A DNA stretch of 64,000 bases from CAVOAK01 sp965217615 (GCA_965217615.1 CBDCIT010000016.1:235134-299133); one strand, 5' to 3'; counted from the stretch's first letter, positions 26,108 to 35,992 are shown. Notes: generated by a model not told the origin, from the letters alone. A program made the numbers and translations.

Positions 26108-28248
26108 CAGGCACTCCTCAGTTGGTCGATGCACGGCGTCAGTTCGTCCCCAATTCTCTCCAATACCTGCTTCCACATCTGGTCTTGGTCCTGTCTGAAA
26201 ATTCGCAAGGAGCGATACCATGGGGAATCGACGCGATCAATCTGCCACCGCCAACTCGGCTGCGTCGGCGCTAACATCCATACTGGCTTGTCTAGCGCGC
26301 CGGCAAAATGCACCGTCGTATTCGCCATGGAAATTACGAGGTCGAGCGCGTCTATCTGCGCCGCGAAGTCGTCGAGGTCGACACCTGTATTGTCCCAGCT
26401 ATGCACGGTAACGCCATGCGTTGATTTGAACGTCGCGATCTCTTCAGCGCAGTCGCCGTGCTGCAGGTTAACGACTGTAAGCCGTGATTCAGCAAGCAGA
26501 TCGGACCAATCTCCGAGGCTCATCACGCGCCTGGAACGCTCCAATGCGCTCACTCCGCCGCGCCAGGAAATACCGATTCTCGGACCTTCGCCGAGCTCTG
26601 CGAATCGTCTGCGCCATCGTTCGACGGCCGCTGGATCCGTCGCTAGGTAGCGTCCCTCTACATTCTTGAAATCTTGCTCGCGGCGTCGAAAATGCCGCGG
26701 AAGGCTGCCGAAGGGCACAACGAAATCAGCCTCGGTCGCCTGCCAACCCCCATGCGACGCCTTATCGCCATCAACCTCGCAAGCCAAAAAGCTACGACGC
26801 ATCAATGCGACAAGGCGGTCGTCGACCTGGATGGAGACTTTTGCCGCCTGGGCAATCAAGTCGTCTAGGCATTGGGCGAACATAACGACGTCACCTGGGC
26901 CTTGTTCGCCGTAAACCATGATCGAACGGCCGCTTAAACTCTCATCGCTCCAATGCGGTTGCGCAAAGGTTCGCGGAACCTCGTCGTCGATCTCCCACCG
27001 TCGCTCATAGTCGTCCCAACCTCGACCGTAGTCGCCCTTTAGGAGTAGAGCGTTGCATCGATTCCAGCGGGCGGTGAGGCTCGCCGGATTCCGCGCAAGC
27101 ACGGAGTCAAACAACTCGATCGCCTCATCTAGCTTTCCAGTGCCTACATAAACTGTCGCGAGATTGGTTTCGGCTTCTACATAGGACGGGTCGAGTTCCA
27201 AGGCCTCGAGAAAGCTTTGGGCGGCCTCGTCCATTCGGTTCGTGTACTGCTGAACGAGACCCATGTTGTTGAGGACACGCGGGGCATTCGGAGCTAGCAC
27301 GCTTACCCTAGTTATTTCCGCTTCCGCCTCCGCGTATAGCTCCTGATCGAAGTAAACCAGCGCAAGATTGTTCCGAGCCTCAGCATAATCATCGCGCAAC
27401 TTCAGTGCATGGAGCAGATGTTCCTCAGCCTCTTCATACCGGCCGAGCTTCCGCAATGCGTTGCCTAGATTATTGAGAAATTGCGGATTTTCAGGCTCGA
27501 CTTCGAGGGCTTCCTGTAGAAGCGGTACCGCCTCCTCGCCGCGATCGGCCGCCGCAAGGGCAAGGCCGAGGTTGCCCAGAATGTAAGCGCTAGAACCTTG
27601 TTCGGTGCGTACTTGCGTGAGTAAGGCAACCGCATCCTCAGCCCGGCCCGCCGCGGTCATTGCCGCGCCGCAACTCGCCGCCGCCTCGGTGTCGCCCGGG
27701 GCGTGACGAAGAATCTCCTCATACCGCTTTACCGCATCAGCGGCACGGCCGCTCTCTAGAAGCAGACTGGCCAAGCCGTGTCGCGCCTCCAAATACTCGG
27801 GACGCGCGGCAATGGCGCGCTCTATGTGGGGTATGGCTTCGGCTCGCTGCCCTTGGAGCACGCAAACACGGCCCAAATTGAAGTGCGCCAGAGCATTCTC
27901 CGGCTGGCTCGACAACAATGCCTGAAAACTTGCAACCGCGTCTTCGAAGCGCCCTAGCGCCAGCTGTGCTTCACCGAGGTCGCCATAGTAGGCAATTCGC
28001 CGGGGCTCCAACTCGATCGCCCGGCCAATCAACTCAACGGCCTCAACCCAACGCTGAGTGCGGCAGCCGACCATGCCAAGTAAGTAGAGCGCATCGACAT
28101 TATCGCGATTCTGCGCAAGGGCAGCTCGAAGCACCTTATCCGCCTGCTCCGTGTTCCCGGACTGCAGTAGCTTCAATGCTTCCGAGATTTCGGGACCTGG
28201 ACGCGGCGGCTGTTCGGAAGCATCGCCTAGCTGGACTTTGTCGCTCAT
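26107..28248 (-). CDS. TPR protein with C-terminal glycosyltransferase-like domain
   Basis: A 713-residue protein. Residues about 20-430 hold some twelve tetratricopeptide repeats (for example ENALAHFNLGRVCVLQGQ, PQFLNNLGNALRKLGRYEEA). The last about 270 residues form a GT-B-like domain seen in TPR/GT41-like or GT9-like proteins (YGEQGPGDVVMFAQCLDDL, RIGISWRGG, LDLVISMANTTVHFAGAL, MLAPTQPSWRW). Likely role: glycosylation of a protein or cell-surface component with the TPRs as acceptor-binding scaffold; inferred from architecture. Coupled to the GT-DUF924 gene by TGATG. Confidence 0.8.
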   Translation of the reverse strand: MSDKVQLGDASEQPPRPGPEISEALKLLQSGNTEQADKVLRAALAQNRDNVDALYLLGMVGCRTQRWVEAVELIGRAIELEPRRIAYYGDLGEAQLALGRFEDAVASFQALLSSQPENALAHFNLGRVCVLQGQRAEAIPHIERAIAARPEYLEARHGLASLLLESGRAADAVKRYEEILRHAPGDTEAAASCGAAMTAAGRAEDAVALLTQVRTEQGSSAYILGNLGLALAAADRGEEAVPLLQEALEVEPENPQFLNNLGNALRKLGRYEEAEEHLLHALKLRDDYAEARNNLALVYFDQELYAEAEAEITRVSVLAPNAPRVLNNMGLVQQYTNRMDEAAQSFLEALELDPSYVEAETNLATVYVGTGKLDEAIELFDSVLARNPASLTARWNRCNALLLKGDYGRGWDDYERRWEIDDEVPRTFAQPHWSDESLSGRSIMVYGEQGPGDVVMFAQCLDDLIAQAAKVSIQVDDRLVALMRRSFLACEVDGDKASHGGWQATEADFVVPFGSLPRHFRRREQDFKNVEGRYLATDPAAVERWRRRFAELGEGPRIGISWRGGVSALERSRRVMSLGDWSDLLAESRLTVVNLQHGDCAEEIATFKSTHGVTVHSWDNTGVDLDDFAAQIDALDLVISMANTTVHFAGALDKPVWMLAPTQPSWRWQIDRVDSPWYRSLRIFRQDQDQMWKQVLERIGDELTPCIDQLRSA

Positions 28249-28435
28249 TGCTGGATGTTTTATGCGAGATGGTCGTGTCGGCGCCCACTATGCCAGTATC
28301 GCGGCGGTCAGGCGAGCGGCTATTTGCCGACGGCGAACGAATCATACGCCGAAACCGTGCTGCTCTCGGCCGCGTATCATGCCATGCCGATAACTTGCGA
28401 CCGACCCTTCGAAAGCGCTATAAACCGCCGCCGGT

Positions 28436-28512
28436 CGGAGTGTAGCTCAGCCTGGTAGAGCACTGTCTTCGGGAGGCAGGGGCCGGTGGTTCGAATCCAC
28501 TCACTCCGACCA
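28436..28512 (+). tRNA. tRNA-Pro (anticodon CGG)
   Basis: A 77-base cloverleaf. Acceptor strands CGGAGTG and CACTCCG pair fully. The D arm has GCTC/GAGC. The anticodon stem CTGTC/GGCAG encloses loop TTCGGGA, giving anticodon CGG. The T arm contains GGTTCGAATCC. The 3' ACCA is encoded in the DNA. Confidence 0.95.
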
Positions 28513-28610
28513 GTCTTTTCGGTGGTTCGAGAAGATTTCCCGATATCGGTTTGTGCGGCAAGCGCAGCACAAACCCTTCTTTTGCTGCGAGTCATGGGGG
28601 ATACGACGTC

Positions 28611-29450
28611 ATGCCCGTCATCTTCAACCAGGAAGACATCGCCGCCGTCGAAGCGGGAGAAGGTGCGTTCGTTCAGACGCTGCTGGACGACAAGACGACG
28701 AGCAACGACAACGTCCGTCTGCAACGCTGGCGGATCCAGCCAGACGGATCGATGCCGGTGGCCGTCGCCAAAACCGACCTCACCTGGGTGCAAGTTCTCT
28801 CCGGTCATGTCGAGTTCGACGGCAGCGAGGGCCACCATGTTCTTAGCGACGTCCATCTTGTGTTTCTACCACCGGGTTTCAGCGGATCGCTTGCCAGCGA
28901 CACCGGCGCCGTCCTGCTTCATGCGGAAGTGCCTGACGCCGCGCGGTTTGATCCGACATTCGCCGACAATCCACCGCCATTTCACTGTGTCGACTGGACC
29001 GAGGAGCCCGTCCTAAACGCCGAGCATGACGCGCGCAAACGCATCTATTTCGTAACACCGAAAATGTTCGGAACCAAGGCGCTCGCCGGCGAGTTGATCA
29101 TCTATCCGCCGGGAACCGAGGCCTCGAACCATCACCATGAGGGCGCCGAGCATTTCCAATACATCGTCAAGGGCAGCGGGACGGTGTTCTCGAACGAGGA
29201 GCCACGTGCAATACGCGCCAACGACGTGATCTATAACTATGAGCGGGAACGCCATTACTTCCGCTGCAGTGACGACGAGGAAATGCTGTTCGTAGAGTTC
29301 TTCGTGCCCGGCGAGTTCAAGACGATTTGGGCCGATAACGCGCCAATTTGTGCCTGGGTCCCCACCGGCAAGAATTTTAACGGCGGGACGCCCATCCGCG
29401 AGATCGCGGCGCACAGTTCCGAGGATGTAGCAAAACCGGCCGACGTTTAG
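28611..29450 (+). CDS. bicupin protein
   Basis: A 279-residue protein with two cupin barrels. The first (about 15-105) lacks a clear metal motif. The second (about 150-245) carries PPGTEASNHHHEGAEHFQYIVKG, with the His/Glu ligands of a metal-binding cupin. The ATG at 28611 follows the tRNA gene by 98 bases; the longer frame adds non-family residues. It is convergent with, and overlaps by 4 bases, the CoxL-type gene. Its position beside oxidative catabolic genes suggests a dioxygenase or isomerase-like role, but the substrate is unknown. Confidence 0.7.
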   Translation: MPVIFNQEDIAAVEAGEGAFVQTLLDDKTTSNDNVRLQRWRIQPDGSMPVAVAKTDLTWVQVLSGHVEFDGSEGHHVLSDVHLVFLPPGFSGSLASDTGAVLLHAEVPDAARFDPTFADNPPPFHCVDWTEEPVLNAEHDARKRIYFVTPKMFGTKALAGELIIYPPGTEASNHHHEGAEHFQYIVKGSGTVFSNEEPRAIRANDVIYNYERERHYFRCSDDEEMLFVEFFVPGEFKTIWADNAPICAWVPTGKNFNGGTPIREIAAHSSEDVAKPADV

Positions 29451-31792
29451 AGAGTCTGTGGCCTATTCAGCCGCCTATTAGGCGCATCACAGATCGCCCG
29501 CCAGATGCGTTCAGGCGTCGCCGGCATGTCGAAGTGATCGATGCCAAGAGGCGCAAGTGCATCGACGACTGCATTGATGACTGCGGCCAGCGATCCGACC
29601 GTTCCCGACTCGCCCGCGCCCTTCACGCCCAACGGATTGGTTGCAGTCGGGACCGGGTTGGTTGCCATGTCGATCGAGCAGAGCGTTTCGGCGCGGGGCA
29701 TCCCGTAATCAAGGAATGAGCCGGTTATGAGCTGGCCCGACTCGTCGTAGAGGATGGTCTCCGAAAGCGCCTGACCGACTCCCTGCGCGATACCGCCATG
29801 GATCTGGCCCTCAAGGAGAAGCGGATTGACGACCGTCCCGACATCGTCGACGACGCTGTAGCGGACGATTGTCAGCTCACCGGTTTCTTCGTCGATTTCC
29901 AGCTCACAGACGTGGCAACCGTTGGGAAAATTAACAACTTCCGGTGAAAAAGTCGCGGTCTCACTGAAACCGGCCTCGACCCCGGGCGGCAGGTTTCGGC
30001 CGAGGAACGCCTGCCGCACGACATCGCCGAGAGCAACCGACCTGTCGGTTCCTGAAACGGAATATTCGCCCGCGGAGAAGACGACGTCGACTTCCGCAGC
30101 TTCAAGCAGGTGCGCGGCGAGTCGGCGACCCTTCTCGACGATCTTGTCGGTTGCAAGGGATATCGCAGTGCCACCCGAGGTCATTGAGCGCGACCCCATC
30201 GTGCCGCTGCCAAGGGCGATCGCATCCGTATCGCCTTCCACGATGCGGACCGCCTCTGGCGACAATCCAAGGCGGCCGCAGACGAGCTGCCGATACACCG
30301 TATCGTGGCCCTGTCCGTGAGAGATCGTGCCCACCAATACGGTTAGCGAACCACCCGGATCGAAACGGACCTCCGCCGATTCCAAGCCAAAGCCCGCCTG
30401 CTCAATGGTATTGGAAACGCCAATCCCTCGCAGCTTACCTCGGCCTTTCGCTTCATTCCGGCGTGCCTCGAATTCCGCGTAGTCCGCCATCGCCAGGGCG
30501 TCGTCCAGATTTTTTTCAAACGCGCCAGAGTCATAGGTGAAGGTGAGTGCCGTCTTATATGGCATTGCCTCCGCTGGAATCGTATTGCGTCGGCGGAGAT
30601 CAATCCTGTCTACCCCCATTTCGACGGCAGCAAGATCGATCAGCCGCTCAACAATGTAGGAGGCCTCAGGCCGGCCTGCACCGCGATAGGGCGCTGTCGA
30701 ATTGGTGCTCGTGAATGCGCCTATCACTTCAACGTGGATCGCCGGCGTCGTGTAGACACCGGCCAAGGATCCAAGATTTGAGATGCCGGGAACAGGGCCT
30801 TTCGAAGCGAGGTAGGCGCCTAAGTTGACGACCGTCGACACCGTTAGCGCCAGGAACCGCCCGTTCGCGTCGAGCGCCAGCACCGCTTGGCTCAGGTTGT
30901 CGCGGGCATGGTTGTCGCTGGTGAACGCCTCGCTGCGGTCGCTGATCCATTTGACGGGCCGGCCAAGCCCCTTTGAGGCCCACAGCACGAGTATGAATTC
31001 AAGATAGGTGCCCCCTTTCATACCGAAGCTGCCGCCGACGTCACCCGCTACGACACGGAACTTATGCTGCGGCAGAGCGAGGACGTTCTCGGCCAAGTCT
31101 TTGCGCACGCCGTGCGGCGCCTGCAGACCGGCATAGAGCGTGTAGCGCTCGTCATGTGCGTCGTACTGGCCGATGCATCCTCTAGGCTCCATCGTATTCG
31201 CGGAAACGCGGCTAATGGAAAATGTCCGCCGCGTGACATGGGCGGCCCCGGCAATGCCCGCTTCTGCCGCCGTCTTGTCTCCCAATTCATGGCGAAAGCT
31301 GACGTTACCAGGACAGTCGTCCCAGATAAGCGGCGCGCCATCCTCGATCGCCTCGACCGCCGATGAAACAGGCTGCAACACCTCATAATCGATATCGACG
31401 AGATCCGCCGCGTCCCGCGCCGCGTTGAAACTCTCAGCGACGATGAAGGCAACCGGATCGCCCACATGGCGCACGGTTTCGGCCACGAGCGCGAACCGCG
31501 AGGTATGGAACATGACCTCACTGCCACGTCGAAGTCCGTCAATTTCGCAACGGAGCGGACCGATGCCGTCGGCGTGGAGATCGGCACCGGTAAGAACAGT
31601 GAGTACGCCCGGCGCGGATTGAGCCGATTCAACTTCGATCGAGCGAATGCGGGCGTGCGCGTGAGGCGAGCGCAGAACAAAGCCGTGGGCTAGTTGAGGC
31701 AGCGAGACATCGTCGAGAAAGCGGCCCCGACCTCTGAGGAGACGAGGATCCCCGGTCCGTGCAACGCCTTGTCCAACCGCAAATCGTTCCAT
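29447..31792 (-). CDS. molybdenum hydroxylase large subunit (xanthine dehydrogenase/CoxL family)
   Basis: A 781-residue molybdopterin-binding subunit. Family landmarks are GVARTGDPRLLRGRGRFLDD at the N-terminus, GDVGGSFGMKGGTYLEF, STAPYRGAGRPEASYIVERL (not the Cys-containing active loop of true CO dehydrogenase), GTISHGQGHDTVYRQL and the C-terminal GVKGAGESGTVGSLAAVINA with the active-site Glu. It should hydroxylate a C-H bond of an aldehyde or N-heterocycle using water. The usual FAD (CoxM) and iron-sulfur (CoxS) subunit genes are not beside it, so they must be elsewhere or it works with other partners. Divergent from the formyltransferase operon. Confidence 0.88.
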   Translation of the reverse strand: MERFAVGQGVARTGDPRLLRGRGRFLDDVSLPQLAHGFVLRSPHAHARIRSIEVESAQSAPGVLTVLTGADLHADGIGPLRCEIDGLRRGSEVMFHTSRFALVAETVRHVGDPVAFIVAESFNAARDAADLVDIDYEVLQPVSSAVEAIEDGAPLIWDDCPGNVSFRHELGDKTAAEAGIAGAAHVTRRTFSISRVSANTMEPRGCIGQYDAHDERYTLYAGLQAPHGVRKDLAENVLALPQHKFRVVAGDVGGSFGMKGGTYLEFILVLWASKGLGRPVKWISDRSEAFTSDNHARDNLSQAVLALDANGRFLALTVSTVVNLGAYLASKGPVPGISNLGSLAGVYTTPAIHVEVIGAFTSTNSTAPYRGAGRPEASYIVERLIDLAAVEMGVDRIDLRRRNTIPAEAMPYKTALTFTYDSGAFEKNLDDALAMADYAEFEARRNEAKGRGKLRGIGVSNTIEQAGFGLESAEVRFDPGGSLTVLVGTISHGQGHDTVYRQLVCGRLGLSPEAVRIVEGDTDAIALGSGTMGSRSMTSGGTAISLATDKIVEKGRRLAAHLLEAAEVDVVFSAGEYSVSGTDRSVALGDVVRQAFLGRNLPPGVEAGFSETATFSPEVVNFPNGCHVCELEIDEETGELTIVRYSVVDDVGTVVNPLLLEGQIHGGIAQGVGQALSETILYDESGQLITGSFLDYGMPRAETLCSIDMATNPVPTATNPLGVKGAGESGTVGSLAAVINAVVDALAPLGIDHFDMPATPERIWRAICDAPNRRLNRPQTL

Positions 31793-32043
31793 TCTCCACC
31801 CGCCTCTACCCGAGAGATATCGTTTCGGCCTACCGCAGATCGCGCATTCGATACGCCCCGCTGGTCATTAGTCTGTATAGCTGACGGTGACAAGACCCGC
31901 CACGCTCGTCCAGGCGATCTCGGACGATAAGCGGCTTGCCCCCTTATTCGGAATTTGCAACAAGAGGTTACGGTCGCAAAGTGACCGGCACGAACAAGGC
32001 CACACGCTATGCTAGGTGGTCAAAGACTTCGGGGAGCTACGTG

Positions 32044-32961
32044 ATGCGTCTTGTCGTTCATGGACAACAGGCCTTCGGTAAATCGGTGCTGGAGGCGCTG
32101 CTCGAACGCGGTGAGGAGATCATCGCCGTCTACGTCGCTCCGGAGAAGGAAGGACAGCGCGCCGACCCCCTCAAGGAAGCGGCGCTCGCGCATGATCTAC
32201 CGGTTTGCCAGCCCGACACGTACAAAGACCCAGCCGTTTGGGAGCAGTTCATTGAGTTGCGTCCCGACCTTTGCGTGATGGCCTTCGTCACCCTGTTTGT
32301 ACCCGAGGAGTTTCTCGATATCCCAACCCGCGGAACGATCCAGTACCACCCTTCGCTGCTGCCCCTGCACCGTGGCCCGAGCTCGATCAACTGGCCGATT
32401 ATAGAGGGTGATAAGAAAACCGGGCTCTCCATCTTCTGGCCGGACAACGGCCTCGATACCGGCCCGATCCTGTTGCAGAAAGAGGTCGAGATCGGCGACG
32501 ACGACACGCTCGGCAGCATTTATTTCGACAAGCTTTTTCCAATGGGTGTGGAGGCCATGCTGGAGGCCGTCAATCTGGTCAAGGCTGGAGGCGCGCCGCG
32601 TAATATGCAAGATGATTCACAGGCCACTTACGAGAGTTGGTGCTCCGCAGAACAGGTCGAAATCGATTGGAGCTATCCAGCCGGCGAAACTTACAATCTG
32701 ATCCGCGGCGCCGATCCCCAACCCGGCGCCTGGACCATGCACGATGGTGAGAGATTGCAGGTCTATGCAGCCCGGCTCCTGCCAGCCAAGCAGGGCAACG
32801 CACCAGGCACGGTCACCGAGCTAACCGACGACGGGATCGTTGTCGCAGTACCCGATGGCCAAATCCTGGTCACGCGCGTACGGCCCGCCAGTGGCAAGAA
32901 GGTCGCGGCACCCGAATTCGTCGCGGTGAGCGGCCTCAGCGTCGGCACGCAGCTCGGCTAG
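32044..32961 (+). CDS. formyltransferase-family protein (methionyl-tRNA formyltransferase-like)
   Basis: A 305-residue protein with the formyl_trans_N domain and the OB-like C-terminal domain. Catalytic elements are visible: YHPSLLPLHRGPSSINWPI (His of the N-H-D triad) and DNGLDTGPILLQ (Asp). The start ATG 32044 is preceded by GGGAG; the longer upstream frame has no family character. It is not adjacent to def and is first in an apparent operon with the DUF1116 and amidase genes. It is therefore more likely a metabolic 10-formyl-THF-dependent transferase or hydrolase-like enzyme than the housekeeping Fmt. Confidence 0.8.
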   Translation: MRLVVHGQQAFGKSVLEALLERGEEIIAVYVAPEKEGQRADPLKEAALAHDLPVCQPDTYKDPAVWEQFIELRPDLCVMAFVTLFVPEEFLDIPTRGTIQYHPSLLPLHRGPSSINWPIIEGDKKTGLSIFWPDNGLDTGPILLQKEVEIGDDDTLGSIYFDKLFPMGVEAMLEAVNLVKAGGAPRNMQDDSQATYESWCSAEQVEIDWSYPAGETYNLIRGADPQPGAWTMHDGERLQVYAARLLPAKQGNAPGTVTELTDDGIVVAVPDGQILVTRVRPASGKKVAAPEFVAVSGLSVGTQLG

Positions 32962-33007
32962 GGCGCAAAGCAGGCCACGATACGCTGAAGATCAAAGGGA
33001 GAAGAGC

Positions 33008-34273
33008 ATGAGCGAGGTCTACGAGGGCACTACGAAAGCGAACCAGGAGGCGTTCAAGCGGCTGGACGATTCGGAGCCGATCTTGGAAGACGTGCTGCCC
33101 GCCATCGACACGCTTCCCGGCATGACCGAGAACACCATTCTCGCCGCGGGCCCGACCATGCCATGGCCCGACTATGTCGGCGGCCAACGCGACGGCATCA
33201 TCGGTGGGGCTCTGTTCGAAGGGCTCGCCTCAGATCGCGACGACGCTATCGCCAAGCTCGACGCCGGCGAGATCGTCGTCGCCGGAGCGCATGACTTTGG
33301 CGCGCTTGGCTCGCTTGCCGGCATCTATACGGCCTCGATGCCGGTCTTCGTCGTGCGCAACGCCAAATACGGCAATCTCGGCCACTGCAACTTCTACGAA
33401 GGCACCAACCCGCGCCGCCTCAACTACGGCGTCTATGACGACGGCGTGCGCGACCGTCTGAATTACATCCACGAGGTCGTCGCACCGGTGATCCGTGATG
33501 CCATCCGGCTCGCCGAGGGTATCCCGTTGAAGCCGGTAATGCGGCGCGCACTCCACATGGGCGACGAGCTGCACAGCCGCAATACGGCGGCCTCGCTGCT
33601 GCTATTGCGCGACTTGGTGCCGCATCTGATCGCCGTCACCGAGAAGCAACGCGACAGCGTGGAGAAGACCGTCGAGGCGCTGACCGAAGACCACTATTTC
33701 TTCCTGCGCCTGTCGCTCGCGTCTGCCAAAGCGGTGGCCGATGCCGCCCACGGCGTCGAAGGATCGAGCGTCGTCTCGGGTATGTGCCTCAACTGCAAGG
33801 AGTTCGCGATTCGCGTCAGCGGCCTTGGCGACAAGAACGCCTGGTTCCGCGGCGATCAGGCCTCGGTCGAGCCGAAGCTGTTCCCCGGCCACACTGAAGA
33901 CGAGATCACCTGGATGGGCGGCGACAGCGCGATTGCCGAAACCACGGGTCTCGGCGGCTTTGCGCAGGCCGCGGCCTTCCCGCTGCAGAACTACCAGGGC
34001 GAGCCCGACGTCATGGTCAAGCGCAACCTCTCGCTCTACGACATCGTCGTCGGCGAGAACAGCGAGTACCGCATCCCCTACCTGAAGTATCGCGGCACGC
34101 CGACCGGCGTCGATATCTTCAAGGTGGTTGCCACCGGTACGGTGCCAGTTCTGGACATGGGCATCGGCGGAAAGGACGGCGGCCAGATCGGCGCCGGAAT
34201 TGTCAGCGTACCGATGAACTGCTTCACCAAGGCGGTCGAGGCGTTCGAGTCGCAGTACGGCAAGGCCTCGTAA
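33008..34273 (+). CDS. DUF1116 family protein (AllG/YlbE-like)
   Basis: A 421-residue protein of the DUF1116 family, to which E. coli YlbE/AllG, a subunit of the oxamate carbamoyltransferase complex, belongs. Shared features are LAAGPTMPW, GALFEGLASD, TASMPVFVVRNA, MGDELHSRNTAASLLL, IRVSGLGDKNAWF and the C-terminal GGKDGGQIGAGIVSVP. The ATG at 33008 has GGGAG upstream. It lies 46 bases after the formyltransferase and 44 before the amidase. The partner subunits AllF/FdrA and AllH are absent, so a carbamoyl- or acyl-transfer role on an amide substrate is only inferred. Confidence 0.82.
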   Translation: MSEVYEGTTKANQEAFKRLDDSEPILEDVLPAIDTLPGMTENTILAAGPTMPWPDYVGGQRDGIIGGALFEGLASDRDDAIAKLDAGEIVVAGAHDFGALGSLAGIYTASMPVFVVRNAKYGNLGHCNFYEGTNPRRLNYGVYDDGVRDRLNYIHEVVAPVIRDAIRLAEGIPLKPVMRRALHMGDELHSRNTAASLLLLRDLVPHLIAVTEKQRDSVEKTVEALTEDHYFFLRLSLASAKAVADAAHGVEGSSVVSGMCLNCKEFAIRVSGLGDKNAWFRGDQASVEPKLFPGHTEDEITWMGGDSAIAETTGLGGFAQAAAFPLQNYQGEPDVMVKRNLSLYDIVVGENSEYRIPYLKYRGTPTGVDIFKVVATGTVPVLDMGIGGKDGGQIGAGIVSVPMNCFTKAVEAFESQYGKAS

Positions 34274-34317
34274 CGCGCTGCAGGCGCTGGTGCCGGTCGC
34301 AGCGATCGGAGACGAGG

Positions 34318-35700
34318 TTGGCAAACCTCCCGGACGATCCAATTGCGGCTGACGGTATCAGGGGCTACGGCCGCCGCCTACGGCGTAACGAGATCACCGC
34401 CGAAGAAACGGTTCGCGCCTATCTGGCGCGTATCGAAGCGCTCGATCCGAGTCTTGGCGCCTACCAGCACGTTGGCGGCGAGCAGGCACTCTCCGCGGCC
34501 CAGGCCATCGACGCGCAGCTCGCCGCTGGAACCGATCTCGGGCCGCTGATGGGAATCCCCGTTGCCGTCAAGGACCTGCTCGCGGTCGACGGCATGCCGA
34601 CCACCGCCGGATCGCAGATCGACGTCAGCGACTTGGTCGGTGCCGAAGGCAGCTTCGTCAAATCGCTTCGCGCCGCAGGCTGCATCATTCTCGGCAAGAC
34701 CAAGGCGGTCGAGTTCGGCCTTGGCGCCGTCGGCATCAGTGCCGCCCGCGGCACACCCTGGAACCCGTGGGACGCCACGATGCATCGCATCCCCGGCGGC
34801 TCGAGCAGCGGCTCGGGTGTCGCCATGGCCGCCGGCCTCTGTAGCTTCGCCATCGGCTCGGACACTGGCGGTTCGGTGCGTATTCCGGCCGCGCTGAACG
34901 GCACCTTCGGCCTCAAGACCACGGTCGGCCTGTGGGCGACCGACGGCGTCATGCCGCTCGCCCCGACGCTCGACTCGATCGGACTGCTGACCGCCTCGGC
35001 AGAAGATGCGGCGATTGCTTTCGCCGCCCTGACCGGGCAAACGGAGCCCGAAGCCGCTTCGCTCGACGGTCTCAGACTTGGACAACCGTCCGACTATTTC
35101 TTCGACGATCTGGAGGCGGAGGTCGAGGCCTGCACGACGGCGGCGCTCGACAAGCTGACCGCGGACGGTGCTACTGTCACATCGATTTCCGTGCCCGAGG
35201 CAGCCGAGCGCGAGCAAATCATGCCGGTCGTCATTCCGACCGAGCTCAACGCTGTGCTGGGTCCTGAGCGCATTAAAGCCAACCGCGACAAGATGGACCC
35301 GGTCATTGCCGCCCGTGCGATCGCCGCCGCCGATAACCTCGCCACCGACTACATCCGCTGCATCTGGCGTCAGCGCGAGCTCATCGAGATCGCCCGCCAA
35401 CGCATGCGGGAGCTCGACGCCTGGGTGTCACCGACGGTCGCTACCTTGCCCGCACCGGTCGCCGCCTTCGACGATTTCGATGCGGGCTTGGCGATGGCCT
35501 TCTCTATTACCCGCAATACCCAACCCGGAAACGTCTTCGACCAGGCCAGCGTCTCCCTGCCGATCGGCGGCGGACCGTTGTCGGTCGGCCTGCAAGTGAT
35601 GTGCAACCCCGGCGAGGACGCGAAGGTGCTCGCCATCGCACTGGCGATTGAGCAAGCGCTCGGTCGCGGCTCGCGGCCGGACTTGACGGCGTTTCTTTGA
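34318..35700 (+). CDS. amidase signature family hydrolase
   Basis: A 460-residue amidase. The Ser-cisSer-Lys triad is visible: Lys in IPVAVKDLLAVDG, and the Ser residues in GGSSSGSGVAMAAGLC followed by GSDTGGSVRIPAAL. It starts at a TTG (34318) with GGAG six bases upstream; no ATG fits the family N-terminus (LRRNEITAEETVRAYLARI). Last gene of the formyltransferase-DUF1116-amidase run. Probably hydrolyses a small amide, ureide or allophanate-like compound; specificity cannot be read from sequence. Confidence 0.85.
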   Translation: MANLPDDPIAADGIRGYGRRLRRNEITAEETVRAYLARIEALDPSLGAYQHVGGEQALSAAQAIDAQLAAGTDLGPLMGIPVAVKDLLAVDGMPTTAGSQIDVSDLVGAEGSFVKSLRAAGCIILGKTKAVEFGLGAVGISAARGTPWNPWDATMHRIPGGSSSGSGVAMAAGLCSFAIGSDTGGSVRIPAALNGTFGLKTTVGLWATDGVMPLAPTLDSIGLLTASAEDAAIAFAALTGQTEPEAASLDGLRLGQPSDYFFDDLEAEVEACTTAALDKLTADGATVTSISVPEAAEREQIMPVVIPTELNAVLGPERIKANRDKMDPVIAARAIAAADNLATDYIRCIWRQRELIEIARQRMRELDAWVSPTVATLPAPVAAFDDFDAGLAMAFSITRNTQPGNVFDQASVSLPIGGGPLSVGLQVMCNPGEDAKVLAIALAIEQALGRGSRPDLTAFL

Positions 35701-35761
35701 ATTAGTCGACACGGATGCGCAAAATCAGTAAAACAGCGGCGTCTTGCCGAGTGGCGGGACA

Positions 35762-35909
35762 CGTTCTCGGGGCGGGGTGAAAGTCCCCACCGGCGGTAAG
35801 AGCGACGGTCGCTCAAGCCCGCGAGCGCTCTTCGGGTGCATGCCTGAAGAGGACAGCAGATTCGGTGTGATTCCGAAGCCGACGGTGATAGTCCGGACGG
35901 GAGAGAACG
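35762..35909 (+). promoter_or_regulatory. FMN riboswitch (RFN element)
   Basis: The outer stem CGTTCTC (35762-35768) pairs with GAGAACG (35903-35909). Conserved RFN blocks are GGGGCGGGGTGAAAGTCCCC, ACCGGCGGTAA, AGCCCGCGAGC, GTGTGATTCCGAAGCCGACG and GTGATAGTCCGGACGGGAGAG. It ends 83 bases before ribH2 and should lower its expression when FMN is plentiful. Confidence 0.95.
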
Positions 35910-35992
35910 AGAGAGCATGGCCTGCCGCGTCCGCGCAAGCACCGCTGTTTCGTACGCCCTGATTCTGGCCTCTGACGTTTCGGGAGAAAACC

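Noticed and set aside
34378..35400. 340-codon minus-strand open frame
   Set aside because: Antisense of the amidase; no start signal and no family character.
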